Assembly: GCF_039545035.1 (NCBI RefSeq)
Contig: NZ_BAABRO010000025.1
Coordinates: 26,426 to 90,425, forward strand
Length of the DNA stretch: 64,000 nt
Direction: 5' to 3'
Source: Novipirellula caenicola
GTDB taxonomy: Bacteria; Planctomycetota; Planctomycetia; Pirellulales; Pirellulaceae
The notes under the pieces: generated by a model
Told to the model about the DNA's origin: nothing
Databases searched by the model: none
Seen by the model: only the letters and a program-made list of their open reading frames with translations
In this document: piece after piece, positions 42,008 to 52,354 of the stretch
How positions within the stretch are numbered: the stretch's first letter is position 1
Layout: the number at the start of each line of letters is the position of its first letter
Made by a program: the position numbers and the translations under genes

Positions 42008-44920
42008 ATGGCTTCAATCACCGGCGGTCCATCATTGCGGTATCGAAACGTGGCTAGCGGATCGAAGGTTCAGAAATCGAAAACGCTCGATCCGCGGTTC
42101 TATCTGGTGGCCTTTGTCTTGTGCTTGACCACGCCGTTGATGGCCGGGCCACGCGATGGTGGTAACCTTGCGGGCGACGCCTCGCGAGCCCCTGCCGACG
42201 ATGCGATCTCGGTCGAACAATTGTCCGCCGACAGCTATTCGCGTCGTCAAGCCGCGATGATGCAGATGTGGCGATTGCGAGAAACTTCACGGCAAGCGGT
42301 CCAAGACGCGGCGCGTCATCCGGACCCAGAGGTGGCGGATCGAGCCAATTGGATTTTGCGTCAGTGGCGGCGTGGTTCATTGCCTGAGACACCACCGGAA
42401 TTAGCGAGGTTGTTGCAACAGGATGACGATCCTTCGGTGCTCGAAGAACTGCTCGAAGTGGGCCAATTTGGCGCCGTCGTCGTGGCGGTCGAAGAGTCGG
42501 CGGGAACCGCACAGCGGTTGCTGTTGAACCAACGTTTAGCCGCGGCACTGAATCGCCGCTTTCCTGTTTACGTGCGACGCGCGTATCAGGATGATTTGTT
42601 GATGGATCTGCTTCGTTTGGTCGATCTGGTCGCCGATTCGAAAGAGATGGCGGTGTGCCGAGTTCAGATGATGCAAGAGCTCGGGCTGGATATTGATGAC
42701 GATCATCTGTTGCCGCAGGCGGCCGAGAATTGGACTCCGATGGTTCGCCGCGAAGCCGAAATCGTCGTGTTGGCGGTGTTGGGGCGAAACGAAGATGCAA
42801 TCGCCCGTGCAAGGGAACACGGAGACGAATCGCTGCTGCGAATTTGCCAGATGTTGAACGGCCAATGGCAGGCGATTGCAGAAGAAACCGTTCGTCAAGC
42901 TGCCCAAGCGGAAGAGGGATCCACCGAGCGTAGTCGGTTGTGGTGCCAAGCGTTGGTGGCAGCGGATCGGGCGAACGATGATGGGATTCGCAACCAAGCG
43001 GTGAAGGAATTGGTTGCAATACCGGTGACCCTCAGCGATGCCTCGGTCGATTTGCGGTGGAAGTGCTTGGCCAGCCATGGGTTTGTTGACGAAGCGATCA
43101 CCATTTTGGCTCGCAGCGAAGAAGTCAGCGATGCTGCCAAGCGGCCTCGCTCGGATTCCGCAGCCGTGGTCGCCATCTCGGCCGCTCGCACGAATCGAGC
43201 CTTTGAAATTTTGGGGTACCCTTACAACGAAGTCGATGCGAAGTTGCAAACTTGGATTGCCGAGGCCATCGAAGAGCAATCGCAGGACACCAACGATGCG
43301 AAAACCCTTGGAACAACGCCGAGGGTAGCACCGAAATTGAATCGGTTATTGTCGCTGATGCGTTGTTTGTTAGCGGTGGGCCGCGAACAAGCGGCGTGGA
43401 CGATCGCGCGGGACCTGTCGGACTCCGATACCATCGTTGGCAGTCAACGGGTGCGTGATACGGTGTTGATCACGCTGTTGGTCACCAATCGTGACGATTG
43501 GATGGCAGCTTTAGCCGTGCGTCCTGGCGAGAGTTCATTGTCGAGCGAGACGCAGCGATTGCTTGTCGCGTCGCTTTCGGACATCGATTCGAAAACGTGG
43601 GAAATGATCCTCGAGTCGATCTCGGTGATGATGCCGACAACGCCGTTTGATCAACGAGTCCAGATCGCATTTGATTTGTGTCGTGGTGAAATTCCCGAGG
43701 CCTTTGAGGACGAAAAGCGTCTTCAGGAACTTTATCAAACGCTGACGTCCAGCCGAGACTATTTCCCTGCGGCGGGCGAACGTTCACTCGTTCGACGTTC
43801 GCTGCCTCGTCGGTTGAACACCCAGCTGGCCAACCTTTTTTCTGAACTTGGCCAAGCCGAGATCGCGAGCGAGATTTTGGCAACGCTGGCGGCGAGCGGC
43901 GATATTGCTGCCACGTTTTCGATTGCCCAGCGCGAATTGGAACTCGGCCGCGCCGAAAGTGCGTTGACGGGTTTCGACCGCGTTTGGAAATCGGTTGCCG
44001 CGTCGCCGCGTCCGGCACTTTCCGCCGCCACGGTTCGCTACCTTCGCCAAAATCCAGAGCCGATTCATCACGCGGCCAAGGCGACGGTGGCCCAGTGGAT
44101 CTTGGCACGGCGGCAAGGGCATCTAACGCAGGCAGAAAGTCTCGAACGTCAATTGCGATTGATGCTATGTTCGCCTGACTTGACGCTACGCGGTGAATTG
44201 CTCGAGTACTTGGGAGATCGCGGCGAACGAGCAATCACGCTCGAAGGCTATCGAAGCTTGTTGCCGATGGCGGCGTTTGGTTCCGAAGGGGCGACAGAGT
44301 TGTACGATGTCGCGCGGAATTATTCGACGCTGGTGCGTGAACACGATCCAATGGACGCGGCGAAATGGTTCGATTTGGCGATTGGTGGGACGCTTGAAAC
44401 AACGTTCTTTCGTTCGGTGGCCTATATCTCGTTGCCCGTGTTTGTTCGTCGCTGGCAACTCGAAGCCGCCATCGAAAAGGGAGACGAACAACAAGTGCAG
44501 CGGCATCTCGATCGGATCTATCAATTGGATCCGCTGGATATCGACGTCGCCGAACGGCTGCTTCCCAAGATGCGAGCCAAGGGAATGGATGCGATCGCCG
44601 ATGCCTCGTTCCAGCGAGTCTGGGAGGCGGGCCGAGCCTACATTGCGGAGTACCCGTTTGACGCGACCGCTGGGAACAATTTGGCATGGGTGGCCGCGAT
44701 GAATCAGCGTGAGCTCGAAGAGGCGGCTCGGTTGTCCGAGCAAGCGGTCTATTTTGAGCCCGAAAGTGCGATCTACCGTGATACCTTGGCGGAGATCTTG
44801 TTTCTGCTTCACCGCGTTGACGAAGCCCTGCAGATCGAGAGCGGTTGCTTATTGGATGATCCCGGACAATGGCATCTGCACCAACAGATCGAAAAATACT
44901 CCGAGGCGATGGCGGAATGA
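42008..44920 (+). CDS. Exported HEAT/TPR-like repeat protein
   Basis: 970 aa. A hydrophobic segment FYLVAFVLCLTTPLMAG (about 32-48) acts as signal peptide or anchor. The remainder is helical-repeat: HEAT-like at the front (SADSYSRRQAAMMQMWRLRE, HPDPEVADRANWILRQWRRG), then many helix pairs, ending in TPR-like units (TAGNNLAWVAAMNQRELEEA, ARLSEQAVYFEPESAIYRDT, LAEILFLLHRVDEALQIESG). It overlaps the histidine kinase by ATGA, so the two are translationally coupled. Likely a scaffold or sensor part of the pathway. No enzymatic motif. Confidence 0.8.
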   Translation: MASITGGPSLRYRNVASGSKVQKSKTLDPRFYLVAFVLCLTTPLMAGPRDGGNLAGDASRAPADDAISVEQLSADSYSRRQAAMMQMWRLRETSRQAVQDAARHPDPEVADRANWILRQWRRGSLPETPPELARLLQQDDDPSVLEELLEVGQFGAVVVAVEESAGTAQRLLLNQRLAAALNRRFPVYVRRAYQDDLLMDLLRLVDLVADSKEMAVCRVQMMQELGLDIDDDHLLPQAAENWTPMVRREAEIVVLAVLGRNEDAIARAREHGDESLLRICQMLNGQWQAIAEETVRQAAQAEEGSTERSRLWCQALVAADRANDDGIRNQAVKELVAIPVTLSDASVDLRWKCLASHGFVDEAITILARSEEVSDAAKRPRSDSAAVVAISAARTNRAFEILGYPYNEVDAKLQTWIAEAIEEQSQDTNDAKTLGTTPRVAPKLNRLLSLMRCLLAVGREQAAWTIARDLSDSDTIVGSQRVRDTVLITLLVTNRDDWMAALAVRPGESSLSSETQRLLVASLSDIDSKTWEMILESISVMMPTTPFDQRVQIAFDLCRGEIPEAFEDEKRLQELYQTLTSSRDYFPAAGERSLVRRSLPRRLNTQLANLFSELGQAEIASEILATLAASGDIAATFSIAQRELELGRAESALTGFDRVWKSVAASPRPALSAATVRYLRQNPEPIHHAAKATVAQWILARRQGHLTQAESLERQLRLMLCSPDLTLRGELLEYLGDRGERAITLEGYRSLLPMAAFGSEGATELYDVARNYSTLVREHDPMDAAKWFDLAIGGTLETTFFRSVAYISLPVFVRRWQLEAAIEKGDEQQVQRHLDRIYQLDPLDIDVAERLLPKMRAKGMDAIADASFQRVWEAGRAYIAEYPFDATAGNNLAWVAAMNQRELEEAARLSEQAVYFEPESAIYRDTLAEILFLLHRVDEALQIESGCLLDDPGQWHLHQQIEKYSEAMAE

Positions 44921-47022
44921 ACGATCCCTTGTCCGAATCGGTGCTCCGCAATGTTCTGTTTGAACAATCTTCGGACGCTCAGTTCATTTACAATTCGCAG
45001 GGGATTTTGCAGTGCAACCCCGCGATGGCGAAAATGTTGGAGATGCCCGATCCGGAATCGCTCGTCGGACGTTACCCTTACGAGTTCTCGCCGCAATTTC
45101 AAATCGACGGAAGTTTGTCGAGCGAAAAAAGTCAGCGGATCGAAACCTGGGTTCGCCAACATGGCAAACACCGATTCGATTGGTTGTTTCGCCGTGTCAG
45201 TGGCGATGAGTTTGTTTGTGAAGTGACGTTGACCCGAGTCCGATTGGGGGACGAAGATGCGATCGTGGGAGTGTGGCGCGAAGTCACCGACCGTCGTATC
45301 GAGCAGGAAGAATTGCGGCGGGCGCAAACGCGGTTACAGCATGCCCTTCGCGGAGGTGACGTGGGGCTTTGGGATTGGAATCTGGCCACCAACGAAGTCT
45401 TTTACTCGGACCAATGGCACCGCCAATTAGGCGAGACTCCTGGCACGCTTTCGGAGTACGTGGATTGGGAATCACGGGTGCACCCAGACGATTTGCCCAC
45501 AGCGATCCAGCGTGTCAAAACATTGTTGGCCAGTACCAATAGCGAATACGAATCGTCCTTCCGCATGCGTCATGCCTCGGGCGTGTATCGTTGGATCTTG
45601 GCTCGTGGCCAAGTGTTTCGCGACCCCAGTGGTCAACCGACGCGATTGCTTGGCGTGCACTTGGATGTAACGGCGCAAAAAGAACATGAACAGCGGCTGA
45701 GCAAGGATTTGCATCTAAGCGAAGTGATGTTGCAAACGCTCGAGTCGACCTTGAAGGTGACGTCGTTGGAAGGGCTCAGCACGATTGTTTGCCAACAAGC
45801 CCGTCGGTTGTGTTCGGCCGAGATCGCGGGCATCGATCTGTGCAATGCGTCTGGTGGTAATGCAGCTAACGGCAAACATCTGATTCACGGTCGCTCGTAT
45901 TCAACCAAGTACGCCGAGTATCCAGCCACGACGTTGTTTCCGAAAACCGCAGGCGGTGCAGATCAAGTCGAGGGAAACGCTGTGGAAGGAATGGGGGCGG
46001 AATCCGAGTCTGCGGAGCATCCCGATGATATCGCGTTATGCGATTTTTTTACTTCGCTCGATCAACCGGTCCTGTCGCTAACGGCGGATCAGCTGCAGTC
46101 GCACCCGATTGGTTCCACGCTGTGCAGCAGCACGCCGCATCGTCCTCCGCTGCGTGGACTGCTGGTTTGTTTGTTAAGTGATGGCGACGGTCAAACGCTT
46201 GGGGCGATTTGGCTATCGGACAAGGACGAAGGTGATTTTGATGACGAAGATCAATCGATTCTGCGTCAGCTTGCCTACATCGTTTCCACGTTGATTGTCC
46301 GGTTGAACACGCAAGTCGAGCTGCGGCGTCAAACCGAATTGTTGGACGAAAGCAACGAAGAGTTGAAGCAATTTGCTTACGTCGCCTCACATGATTTGCA
46401 GCAACCATTGCGAGCGATTTCGAATTATGCCGAATTCATCAACGAGGATTACGGTGAAGTCTTAGGTGAGGAAGGCCGACGGTATTTGCAGTTGCAGATT
46501 GCGGCTGCGAAACGAATGAAGAAGTTGATCGACGACTTGCTGCAATACTCGCGGGTCAGCCGCGACGACGCCGAGTTCACCCTTGTGAACATGGACGAAG
46601 TCGTAGACGAGGCGATGCGGCGATTGGAAGTGTCGATCGAGGAAACGGGGGCGGTGGTGCGGCACGAAGGATTGCCGACGGTCCGTGGGATCGAGTCACG
46701 ATTGTGCCAATTGATGCAAAATTTGATCGGCAACGCGATCAAGTATGGCGATCCAAGTCGTTCGCCCGTGATCACGATTTCGGCAAGCGAGCAACCCGAG
46801 TATTGGTTGTTTGTGGTGGAGGATAACGGGATTGGAATTGAGCCCAAATTCCGGCTCGAAGTTTTTCAAGTGTTTCGGCGGCTCCACGATGGAAGTAAGA
46901 TCGAGGGGACTGGGATCGGGTTGTCGCTTTGTAAGCGGATCGTGCAGCGGCACGGTGGCGAGATATGGGTGGAAGCGTCACCCGAGGGCGGAAGTCGATT
47001 TTGTTTTCAGATCACCAAGTAA
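44917..47022 (+). CDS. PAS/GAF sensor histidine kinase
   Basis: 701 aa. Two PAS domains (about 5-125; 130-255, with the PAC motif VYRWILARGQVFRDPSGQPT, RLLGVHLDVTAQKEHE), a GAF domain (about 265-455), then a HisKA dimerisation helix with phospho-His in VASHDLQQPLRAISNYAEF (about 491) and a HATPase domain (N box LCQLMQNLIGNAIKYGD, G1 VVEDNGIGIEPK, G2 GTGIGLSLCKRIVQRHGGEI). No transmembrane helix, so cytoplasmic, similar to Cph1-type phytochrome kinases although no bilin-binding Cys is evident. The start is the ATG at 44917 in an ATGA overlap. Partner response regulator follows at 47049. Confidence 0.92.
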   Translation: MNDPLSESVLRNVLFEQSSDAQFIYNSQGILQCNPAMAKMLEMPDPESLVGRYPYEFSPQFQIDGSLSSEKSQRIETWVRQHGKHRFDWLFRRVSGDEFVCEVTLTRVRLGDEDAIVGVWREVTDRRIEQEELRRAQTRLQHALRGGDVGLWDWNLATNEVFYSDQWHRQLGETPGTLSEYVDWESRVHPDDLPTAIQRVKTLLASTNSEYESSFRMRHASGVYRWILARGQVFRDPSGQPTRLLGVHLDVTAQKEHEQRLSKDLHLSEVMLQTLESTLKVTSLEGLSTIVCQQARRLCSAEIAGIDLCNASGGNAANGKHLIHGRSYSTKYAEYPATTLFPKTAGGADQVEGNAVEGMGAESESAEHPDDIALCDFFTSLDQPVLSLTADQLQSHPIGSTLCSSTPHRPPLRGLLVCLLSDGDGQTLGAIWLSDKDEGDFDDEDQSILRQLAYIVSTLIVRLNTQVELRRQTELLDESNEELKQFAYVASHDLQQPLRAISNYAEFINEDYGEVLGEEGRRYLQLQIAAAKRMKKLIDDLLQYSRVSRDDAEFTLVNMDEVVDEAMRRLEVSIEETGAVVRHEGLPTVRGIESRLCQLMQNLIGNAIKYGDPSRSPVITISASEQPEYWLFVVEDNGIGIEPKFRLEVFQVFRRLHDGSKIEGTGIGLSLCKRIVQRHGGEIWVEASPEGGSRFCFQITK

Positions 47023-47048
47023 TGCTGTTCGTTTGATAGACCGCCGTA

Positions 47049-47480
47049 ATGATGGACAAGAAAAGCCTACGGATCTTGCTTGTCGAAGATGCCGAGTTTG
47101 AAGCCGAGATCACCAAGCGAGCGCTGAGTGGATGTGATTTCGAAAACTCGATGACACGTGTTGCCAGTGGTGAAGATGCACTTAGCTATCTGCGTCGCGA
47201 ACCAGGTTATGAGGACGTGGCGATGCCGCATCTGGTGCTACTGGACCTGAATTTGCCTCGGATGACCGGACGTGACGTGCTCCGCGAGATTCGCAACGAC
47301 CCATCGCTCGCACATCTGTTTGTGATCATCTGCTCGGCCTCGGATGAACCGAGCGAAGTGACCAAGGCGTATCAAGCGACCGCGAATGCCTACATCACCA
47401 AGCCGCTCGGTCTCGGACCGCTACGAGAAATGATGAACAAAGTAGGCGACTTCTTACTGAACGTCGTCAAGATTCCTTGA
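47049..47480 (+). CDS. Rcp1-type single-domain response regulator
   Basis: 143 aa CheY-like receiver without output domain. Acidic pocket E13/D14 (ILLVEDAEFEAE), phosphoacceptor Asp66 (HLVLLDLNLPRMTGRDVL), Ser at CSAS (about 96-98), Lys118 (YITKPLGL). The insert around residues 50-60 (RREPGYEDVAMPH) and the PRMTGRDVLREIRND segment are typical of Rcp1, the partner of cyanobacterial phytochrome kinases. It begins 26 bp after the kinase gene. Output likely through protein-protein contact. Phosphotransfer from the upstream kinase is expected. Confidence 0.9.
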   Translation: MMDKKSLRILLVEDAEFEAEITKRALSGCDFENSMTRVASGEDALSYLRREPGYEDVAMPHLVLLDLNLPRMTGRDVLREIRNDPSLAHLFVIICSASDEPSEVTKAYQATANAYITKPLGLGPLREMMNKVGDFLLNVVKIP

Positions 47481-47489
47481 TGCGGCAGT

Positions 47490-47628
47490 CGCCCGCATCG
47501 GGCGTCCGATTGCGCGAGTAAAGTGCGGCGAGTAAAACGTTCGACTTTGACCGGGCGGCTTGCGCCGCACCGCTACGAAAATCACCCGTTTTCGGCCAAT
47601 GTCGACGGCATCGGGCGTTCACCGCCCG
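47490..47628. repeat. GC-rich hairpins between convergent genes
   Basis: Three perfect hairpins: CGCCCG-CAT-CGGGCG (47490-47504), GCGGC-TTGC-GCCGC (47555-47568) and CGGGCG-TTCAC-CGCCCG (47612-47628). None has a T-run. They occupy the 169-bp spacer between the response regulator and aconitase genes, which converge. Confidence 0.55.
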
Positions 47629-47649
47629 ACTGACGTCTTGTAAACCGGC

Positions 47650-50391
47650 TTACTTCGACAAGTTGCGAAGCACGGTCGGCAGAATTCCCGCGTTGCGATA
47701 GTACTGCAGCTCGACCGGGGTGTCGATTCGCACCACGCATGGGAACGACTTGGTGTTGTTGTTCACATCGGTCGCGTGCACGGTGATCGTCGAACGGGGT
47801 TCGAGCGACTCGGACAGATCGGGGATGTCAAACGTTTCTTCGCCTGTCAAACCAAGTGACTGCCAAGTCGCACCGTCGGCAAATTCAAGCGGCAACACAC
47901 CCATGCCAACCAAGTTGCTGCGATGAATTCGTTCGTAACTGGCTGCGATCACCGCCTTGACGCCTAACAGCATCGTGCCCTTGGCGGCCCAGTCGCGGCT
48001 GCTGCCGGTACCGTATTCGGCACCCGCCAAAACCACCAATGGCACATCGGCGGCTTGGTATTTCATCGATGCATCGTAAATGCTCATTACATCGCCATCG
48101 GGCAGATAGCGGGTGACGCCACCTTCGGTTCCCGGAGCCAATTGGTTGCGAATGCGAATGTTGGCAAACGTGCCACGCACCATCACTCGGTCGTTGCCGC
48201 GACGTGAACCAAAGCTGTTGAATTCACGCACTTCGACGCCCGAATCCTTCAAGAATCGACCCGCAGGTCCATCCGATGCAATCGCTCCGGCGGGCGAGAT
48301 GTGGTCGGTCGTGACCGAATCGCCAAGCAACGCCAACACGCGTGCACCCTTGATCGGTGCGATATCCGGAACGTCTTCGCCGGTGACCGAATCGAGGAAC
48401 GGCGGATGGTGAATGTAGGTGCTGTTTTCGTCCCACGGGTACAACGCCCCGCCCGAGACATCAATCGCGTTCCACAATTCGTTGCCCGTTACCGAGGCTT
48501 CGTATTGTTCGGTGAACATCGACGGATCGATCGACGATGCGATCGTGTCGCTGATTTCTTCGTTGGTTGGCCAAACATCTTTCAGGAACACATCGTTGCC
48601 CGATTCGTCTTGACCAAGGGGTTCGGTCAACAAATCGATGTCGGTGGTTCCTGCCAACGCGTAGGCGACCACCAGTGGCGGGCTGGCCAAGTAGTTGGCT
48701 TTGGTCAGCGGGTTGACGCGGCCTTCGAAGTTGCGGTTACCACTGAGGACCGCCGAGGCGACCAAGTCGCCTGACTTGATGGCTGCAGCGACGGGGTCGG
48801 GAAGCGGACCACTGTTTCCGATACAGGTGGTACAGCCATAGCCGACAGTGTGAAAACCGAGCGCTCGCAGGCTGTCGGTCAGATTGGCTTTGTCCAAATA
48901 TTCGGTGACCACGCGGGAACCCGGTGCCAAGCTGGTTTTGACATGCGACGGCACTTTCAATCCACGCTCGGCTGCCTTTTTGGCCAACAATCCAGCACCG
49001 ATCATGACCGATGGGTTGCTGGTGTTGGTGCACGAGGTGATTGCGGCAATCACCACCGCACCGTGCGTGATTTCGCTGGTGTCGCCATTGTTTTCGACTT
49101 TGCCGGTGCGTTGCAAGGCATCCGAATCGAGCCCAAAGCCGGTCTTGCCAACCGGTGCGGTCAACGATTTCTCGAAGGACTTTTTCATGTCCTTCAGCGT
49201 GATTCGGTCTTGTGGGCGTTTCGGGCCTGCCAAGCTCGGTTCGACGGTGCCAAGATCCAAGGACAATTTCTTGGTGTAGTTCAGCTCGGGACCATCATCG
49301 GTACGGAACAAGCCCTGTTCTTTGCAGTAGCTTTCGACCAAGGCGATCTGCTGCTCGCTGCGGCCGGTTTGCCGCATGTAATCGAGCGTGACTTGGTCGA
49401 CAGGGAAAAAGCCCATGGTCGCGCCGTATTCCGGAGCCATGTTGGCGATCGTCGCACGATCCGCCACGCTCATCTCGTTCATTCCGGTTCCGAAGAACTC
49501 GACAAACTTGCCAACCACGCCCTCTTCACGCAGGATCTCAACCACTCGCAAAACCATGTCGGTCGCGGTCGCACCCTGTGGCAACGCGCCAGTCAATTCG
49601 AATCCGATCACCTCGGGCATCAACATGTACAGCGGTTGACCAAGCATGTTGGCTTCCGCTTCGATACCACCAACGCCCCAGCCCAACACGCCAAGTCCGT
49701 TGATCATCGTGGTGTGGCTGTCGGTGCCAACCAGGGTGTCGGGCATTGCCACGGGACCTTCGTCGGTTTCTTTCAGCGCGACGACGCTGGCCAAGTATTC
49801 GAGATTGACTTGGTGGACGATGCCCACGTTCGGTGGAACGACGCGGAAATTGTCGAATGCTTTCTGGCCCCAACGCAGGAATTCATAGCGTTCGCGGTTA
49901 CGCTCGAATTCACGTTCGACGTTTTGGGCAAGCGCCCCGTCGGTACCGAAAAAGTCGACTTGTACCGAGTGGTCGATCACCAAGTCGACAGGAATCAGCG
50001 GATTGATTTTGTTCGGGTCGCCACCGATTCGCTGCATTGCCGAACGCATTGCGGCCAAGTCGACGATCGCCGGAACCCCGGTAAAGTCTTGCAAGACAAC
50101 CCGGTACGGCTTGAACGGCACCTCTTGCTTGGCGGGCGAGGCGGCGTTCCAAGCGGCCAAGTTTTTGACGTCCTGCTGCGTGACGAGAAAGTCGTCACAG
50201 TTTCGCAAGACCGCTTCGAGCAAGACTCGAATGGAAAAGGGAAGACGGCTGATCTCGCCTAACCCAGCTTCCTCGAGCTTGCTGAGACGATAAATCGTCG
50301 CTGTTCCGTGGCCAGTGTCAAATTGATCGCGAGCGCCGAATGGATCGAAATTCACAGCAGGATTCTCTAGCAAAGTGGACTTAATAAACAT
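47650..50391 (-). CDS. acnA: Aconitate hydratase A
   Basis: 913 aa, TCA cycle enzyme of the AcnA/IRP type, isomerising citrate to isocitrate through a 4Fe-4S cluster. Cluster cysteines: one in [17 protein letters not shown] (about 452) and two in [14 protein letters not shown] (about 520). Other hallmarks: [114 protein letters not shown] at 50391 with no nearby partner gene. Length is normal for the class (about 890-900) plus a short N-terminus. Confidence 0.96.
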   Translation of the reverse strand: MFIKSTLLENPAVNFDPFGARDQFDTGHGTATIYRLSKLEEAGLGEISRLPFSIRVLLEAVLRNCDDFLVTQQDVKNLAAWNAASPAKQEVPFKPYRVVLQDFTGVPAIVDLAAMRSAMQRIGGDPNKINPLIPVDLVIDHSVQVDFFGTDGALAQNVEREFERNRERYEFLRWGQKAFDNFRVVPPNVGIVHQVNLEYLASVVALKETDEGPVAMPDTLVGTDSHTTMINGLGVLGWGVGGIEAEANMLGQPLYMLMPEVIGFELTGALPQGATATDMVLRVVEILREEGVVGKFVEFFGTGMNEMSVADRATIANMAPEYGATMGFFPVDQVTLDYMRQTGRSEQQIALVESYCKEQGLFRTDDGPELNYTKKLSLDLGTVEPSLAGPKRPQDRITLKDMKKSFEKSLTAPVGKTGFGLDSDALQRTGKVENNGDTSEITHGAVVIAAITSCTNTSNPSVMIGAGLLAKKAAERGLKVPSHVKTSLAPGSRVVTEYLDKANLTDSLRALGFHTVGYGCTTCIGNSGPLPDPVAAAIKSGDLVASAVLSGNRNFEGRVNPLTKANYLASPPLVVAYALAGTTDIDLLTEPLGQDESGNDVFLKDVWPTNEEISDTIASSIDPSMFTEQYEASVTGNELWNAIDVSGGALYPWDENSTYIHHPPFLDSVTGEDVPDIAPIKGARVLALLGDSVTTDHISPAGAIASDGPAGRFLKDSGVEVREFNSFGSRRGNDRVMVRGTFANIRIRNQLAPGTEGGVTRYLPDGDVMSIYDASMKYQAADVPLVVLAGAEYGTGSSRDWAAKGTMLLGVKAVIAASYERIHRSNLVGMGVLPLEFADGATWQSLGLTGEETFDIPDLSESLEPRSTITVHATDVNNNTKSFPCVVRIDTPVELQYYRNAGILPTVLRNLSK

Positions 50392-50670
50392 GCAATATTA
50401 ACCGATGGCCACAGTTTAACGATCCAATGCCCGGTTGTCTGTAAGGAGTCAATCAGCGGATAGCCTCGCAAGCGTCATTGGCAAAATCCAGCGTCCTGTG
50501 ACGCTCTGTTTAGCAAAATGCTATCCCTTAGGTGGCGGGTATGATCCCCTCAGAAATGGCGTCTTTGGCAAGATGGGGTAACTTTACGGCTCATTCGGAT
50601 TCTCTTGGTCATTCCGGATCTGCGGCGACGATACCACAGAGCAACACGATCCCATCGATAGAGGTTCCCG

Positions 50671-51558
50671 ATGAATTCCCGTAAAACTGTCGTTTCGTCA
50701 CGTCGATCTCGCACCCTCAAGGCGGTCATTCGATTCGCTGTGGCGGGCACCCTGGCTGCATCGTTGGCGACGCCGACGGTTCCTGCGTACGCATCAGATT
50801 GCGGGTGCGAAGCCACCGCTTGTGATTGCGGCGGAATCGATTTGCCGATGATGGGCGATTGCGGATGCAACGCAGGCATGAAACCGGCTTGCCCACCAAA
50901 ACATGGTCCCATCTTCCGCTCGCTCGACGCATTCGCCGGCGGGATCGAAAAACTACTGGGACTGGACAAGTGTCGAACCGGGGGCTGCGACCACGCTTCG
51001 TGTGACTCGGCGATGGGCCACATGATGCCATTCGAAGGACACGACATTCATGTCGTTCCGTATGCAACCGAAGATTCCCATTACGAAGGTCCGGTCGAGA
51101 TCTACGAAGACAGTTTCGAATCGACGGCGCCTCGCATGGCCGTGCCGCCCACGCAGCAACCACGTGTCATGGCGCCTCGCGTGCCGATGCACATGAGTGA
51201 ACCGATCATTCGCTCGAGTCCCGCGGCACGCCAACCGACGGCGCCGCGTTCGCGAGCAGGCCAATCGCTTGGATCAGGAGTGGTGCCGCAATCACGAGGA
51301 GGCCAATCGCTTGGATCGGGAGTGGTGCCGCAATCACGCGTCGTGCCTCGTGCGATTCCCACGCCTCGCCCCGACGTGCCGAGTCGCCCGGCTGAACAAC
51401 CGCCAGCCGCACCGAAAGAGGAAGGGGGATCGTTGTTCGATAGTTTGTCGGATCCGTTCAGCGAAGACGAAGTGCGAGTGAAGCGATTCAATCCCGTGCG
51501 TCAAACGCAATACGAAGTCCCCAAGGTCAACCGCACCGCGTTGCCCGGAACGAACTGA
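50671..51558 (+). CDS. Cys-rich exported hypothetical protein
   Basis: 295 aa, starting at the ATG 50671 (GAGG upstream). Signal peptide to about residue 41 (RFAVAGTLAASLATPTVPAY-A). A cysteine-rich front follows (SDCGCEATACDCGGIDLPMM, GDCGCNAGMKPACPP), then CRTGGCDHASCDSAMGHMMP, then Pro/Arg-rich disordered sequence. A 42-bp DNA duplication (51255-51340) yields GQSLGSGVVPQSR twice. Resembles other planctomycete exported Cys-rich proteins thought to sit in the envelope; no enzyme motif. The tandem array begins 13 bp after its stop. Confidence 0.7.
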   Translation: MNSRKTVVSSRRSRTLKAVIRFAVAGTLAASLATPTVPAYASDCGCEATACDCGGIDLPMMGDCGCNAGMKPACPPKHGPIFRSLDAFAGGIEKLLGLDKCRTGGCDHASCDSAMGHMMPFEGHDIHVVPYATEDSHYEGPVEIYEDSFESTAPRMAVPPTQQPRVMAPRVPMHMSEPIIRSSPAARQPTAPRSRAGQSLGSGVVPQSRGGQSLGSGVVPQSRVVPRAIPTPRPDVPSRPAEQPPAAPKEEGGSLFDSLSDPFSEDEVRVKRFNPVRQTQYEVPKVNRTALPGTN

Positions 51559-51570
51559 CAAAATCGAATT

Positions 51571-52315
51571 CACCTCCCCTGTGGGGAGGTCAGAGTCGGC
51601 GGTAGCCGTCTCTGGGTGGGGCTCGGAGTGTTAGAAGTGGATCGTGCCAGCATGGTTTCACCAACCCTCCCCGAAAAACTCGCTGAAATCTCGTTTTTCG
51701 ACCCTCCCGACGCAAGCTGGGAGGGTGATCGAGTTTCACCTCCCCTGTGGGGAGGTCAGAGTCGGCGGTAGCCGGCTCTGGGTGGGGCTCGGAGTGTTAG
51801 AAGTGGATCGTGCCAGCATGGTTTCACCAGCCCTCCCCGAAAAACTCGCTGAAAGCTCGTTTTTCGACCCTCCCGACGCAAGCTGGGAGGGTGATCGAGT
51901 TTTACCTCCCCTGTGGGGAGGTCAGAGTCGGCGGTAGCCGGCTCTGGGGTAGGGCTCGGAGTGTTAGGAGTGGACGGTACCAGCATGGTTTCACCAGCCC
52001 TCCCCGAAAAACTCGCTGAAGGCTCGTTTTTCGACCCTCCCGACGCAAGCTGGGAGGGTGATCGAAATTTACCTCCCCTGTGGGGAGGTCAGAGTCGGCG
52101 GAGCCGGCTCTGGGGGGGCTCGCAGTGTTAGAAGTGGATCGTGCCAGCATGGTTTCACCAACCCTCCCCGAAAAACTCGCTGAAGGCTCTTTTTTCGACC
52201 CTCCCGACGCAAGCTGGGAGGGTAATCAAAATTTACCTCCCCTGTGGGGAGGTCAGAGTCGGCGGTAGCCAGCTCACCGGTGGGGCTCGCAGTGTTAGAG
52301 GTGGACGGTGCCAAT
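51571..52315 (+). repeat. Tandem array A, about 166-bp units (4.5 copies)
   Basis: Units start (ACCTCCCCTG...) at 51572, 51738, 51904, 52071 and 52235, spacings 166, 166, 167 and 164; the last is partial. Each unit has ACCTCCCC-TGT-GGGGAGGT, a middle part (AGTGTTAGAAGTGG..., CCCCGAAAAACTCGCTGAA) and CCCTCCC...GGGAGGG. Copies are nearly identical. The array fills the space between the convergent exported-protein and glycosyltransferase genes. Frames that read through it encode low-complexity products and are not genes. Confidence 0.9.
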
Positions 52316-52354
52316 CCTCTGACTCGCAGGTTGGCTCGCGTTTCTTCGCACTGC

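Noticed and set aside
48850..50262. 470-codon plus-strand ORF
   Set aside because: Antisense to aconitase. Long only because high-GC codon use suppresses stops on the opposite strand.
51571..52315. CRISPR array
   Set aside because: Units are about 166 bp and near-identical throughout, without unique spacers; no cas genes nearby.
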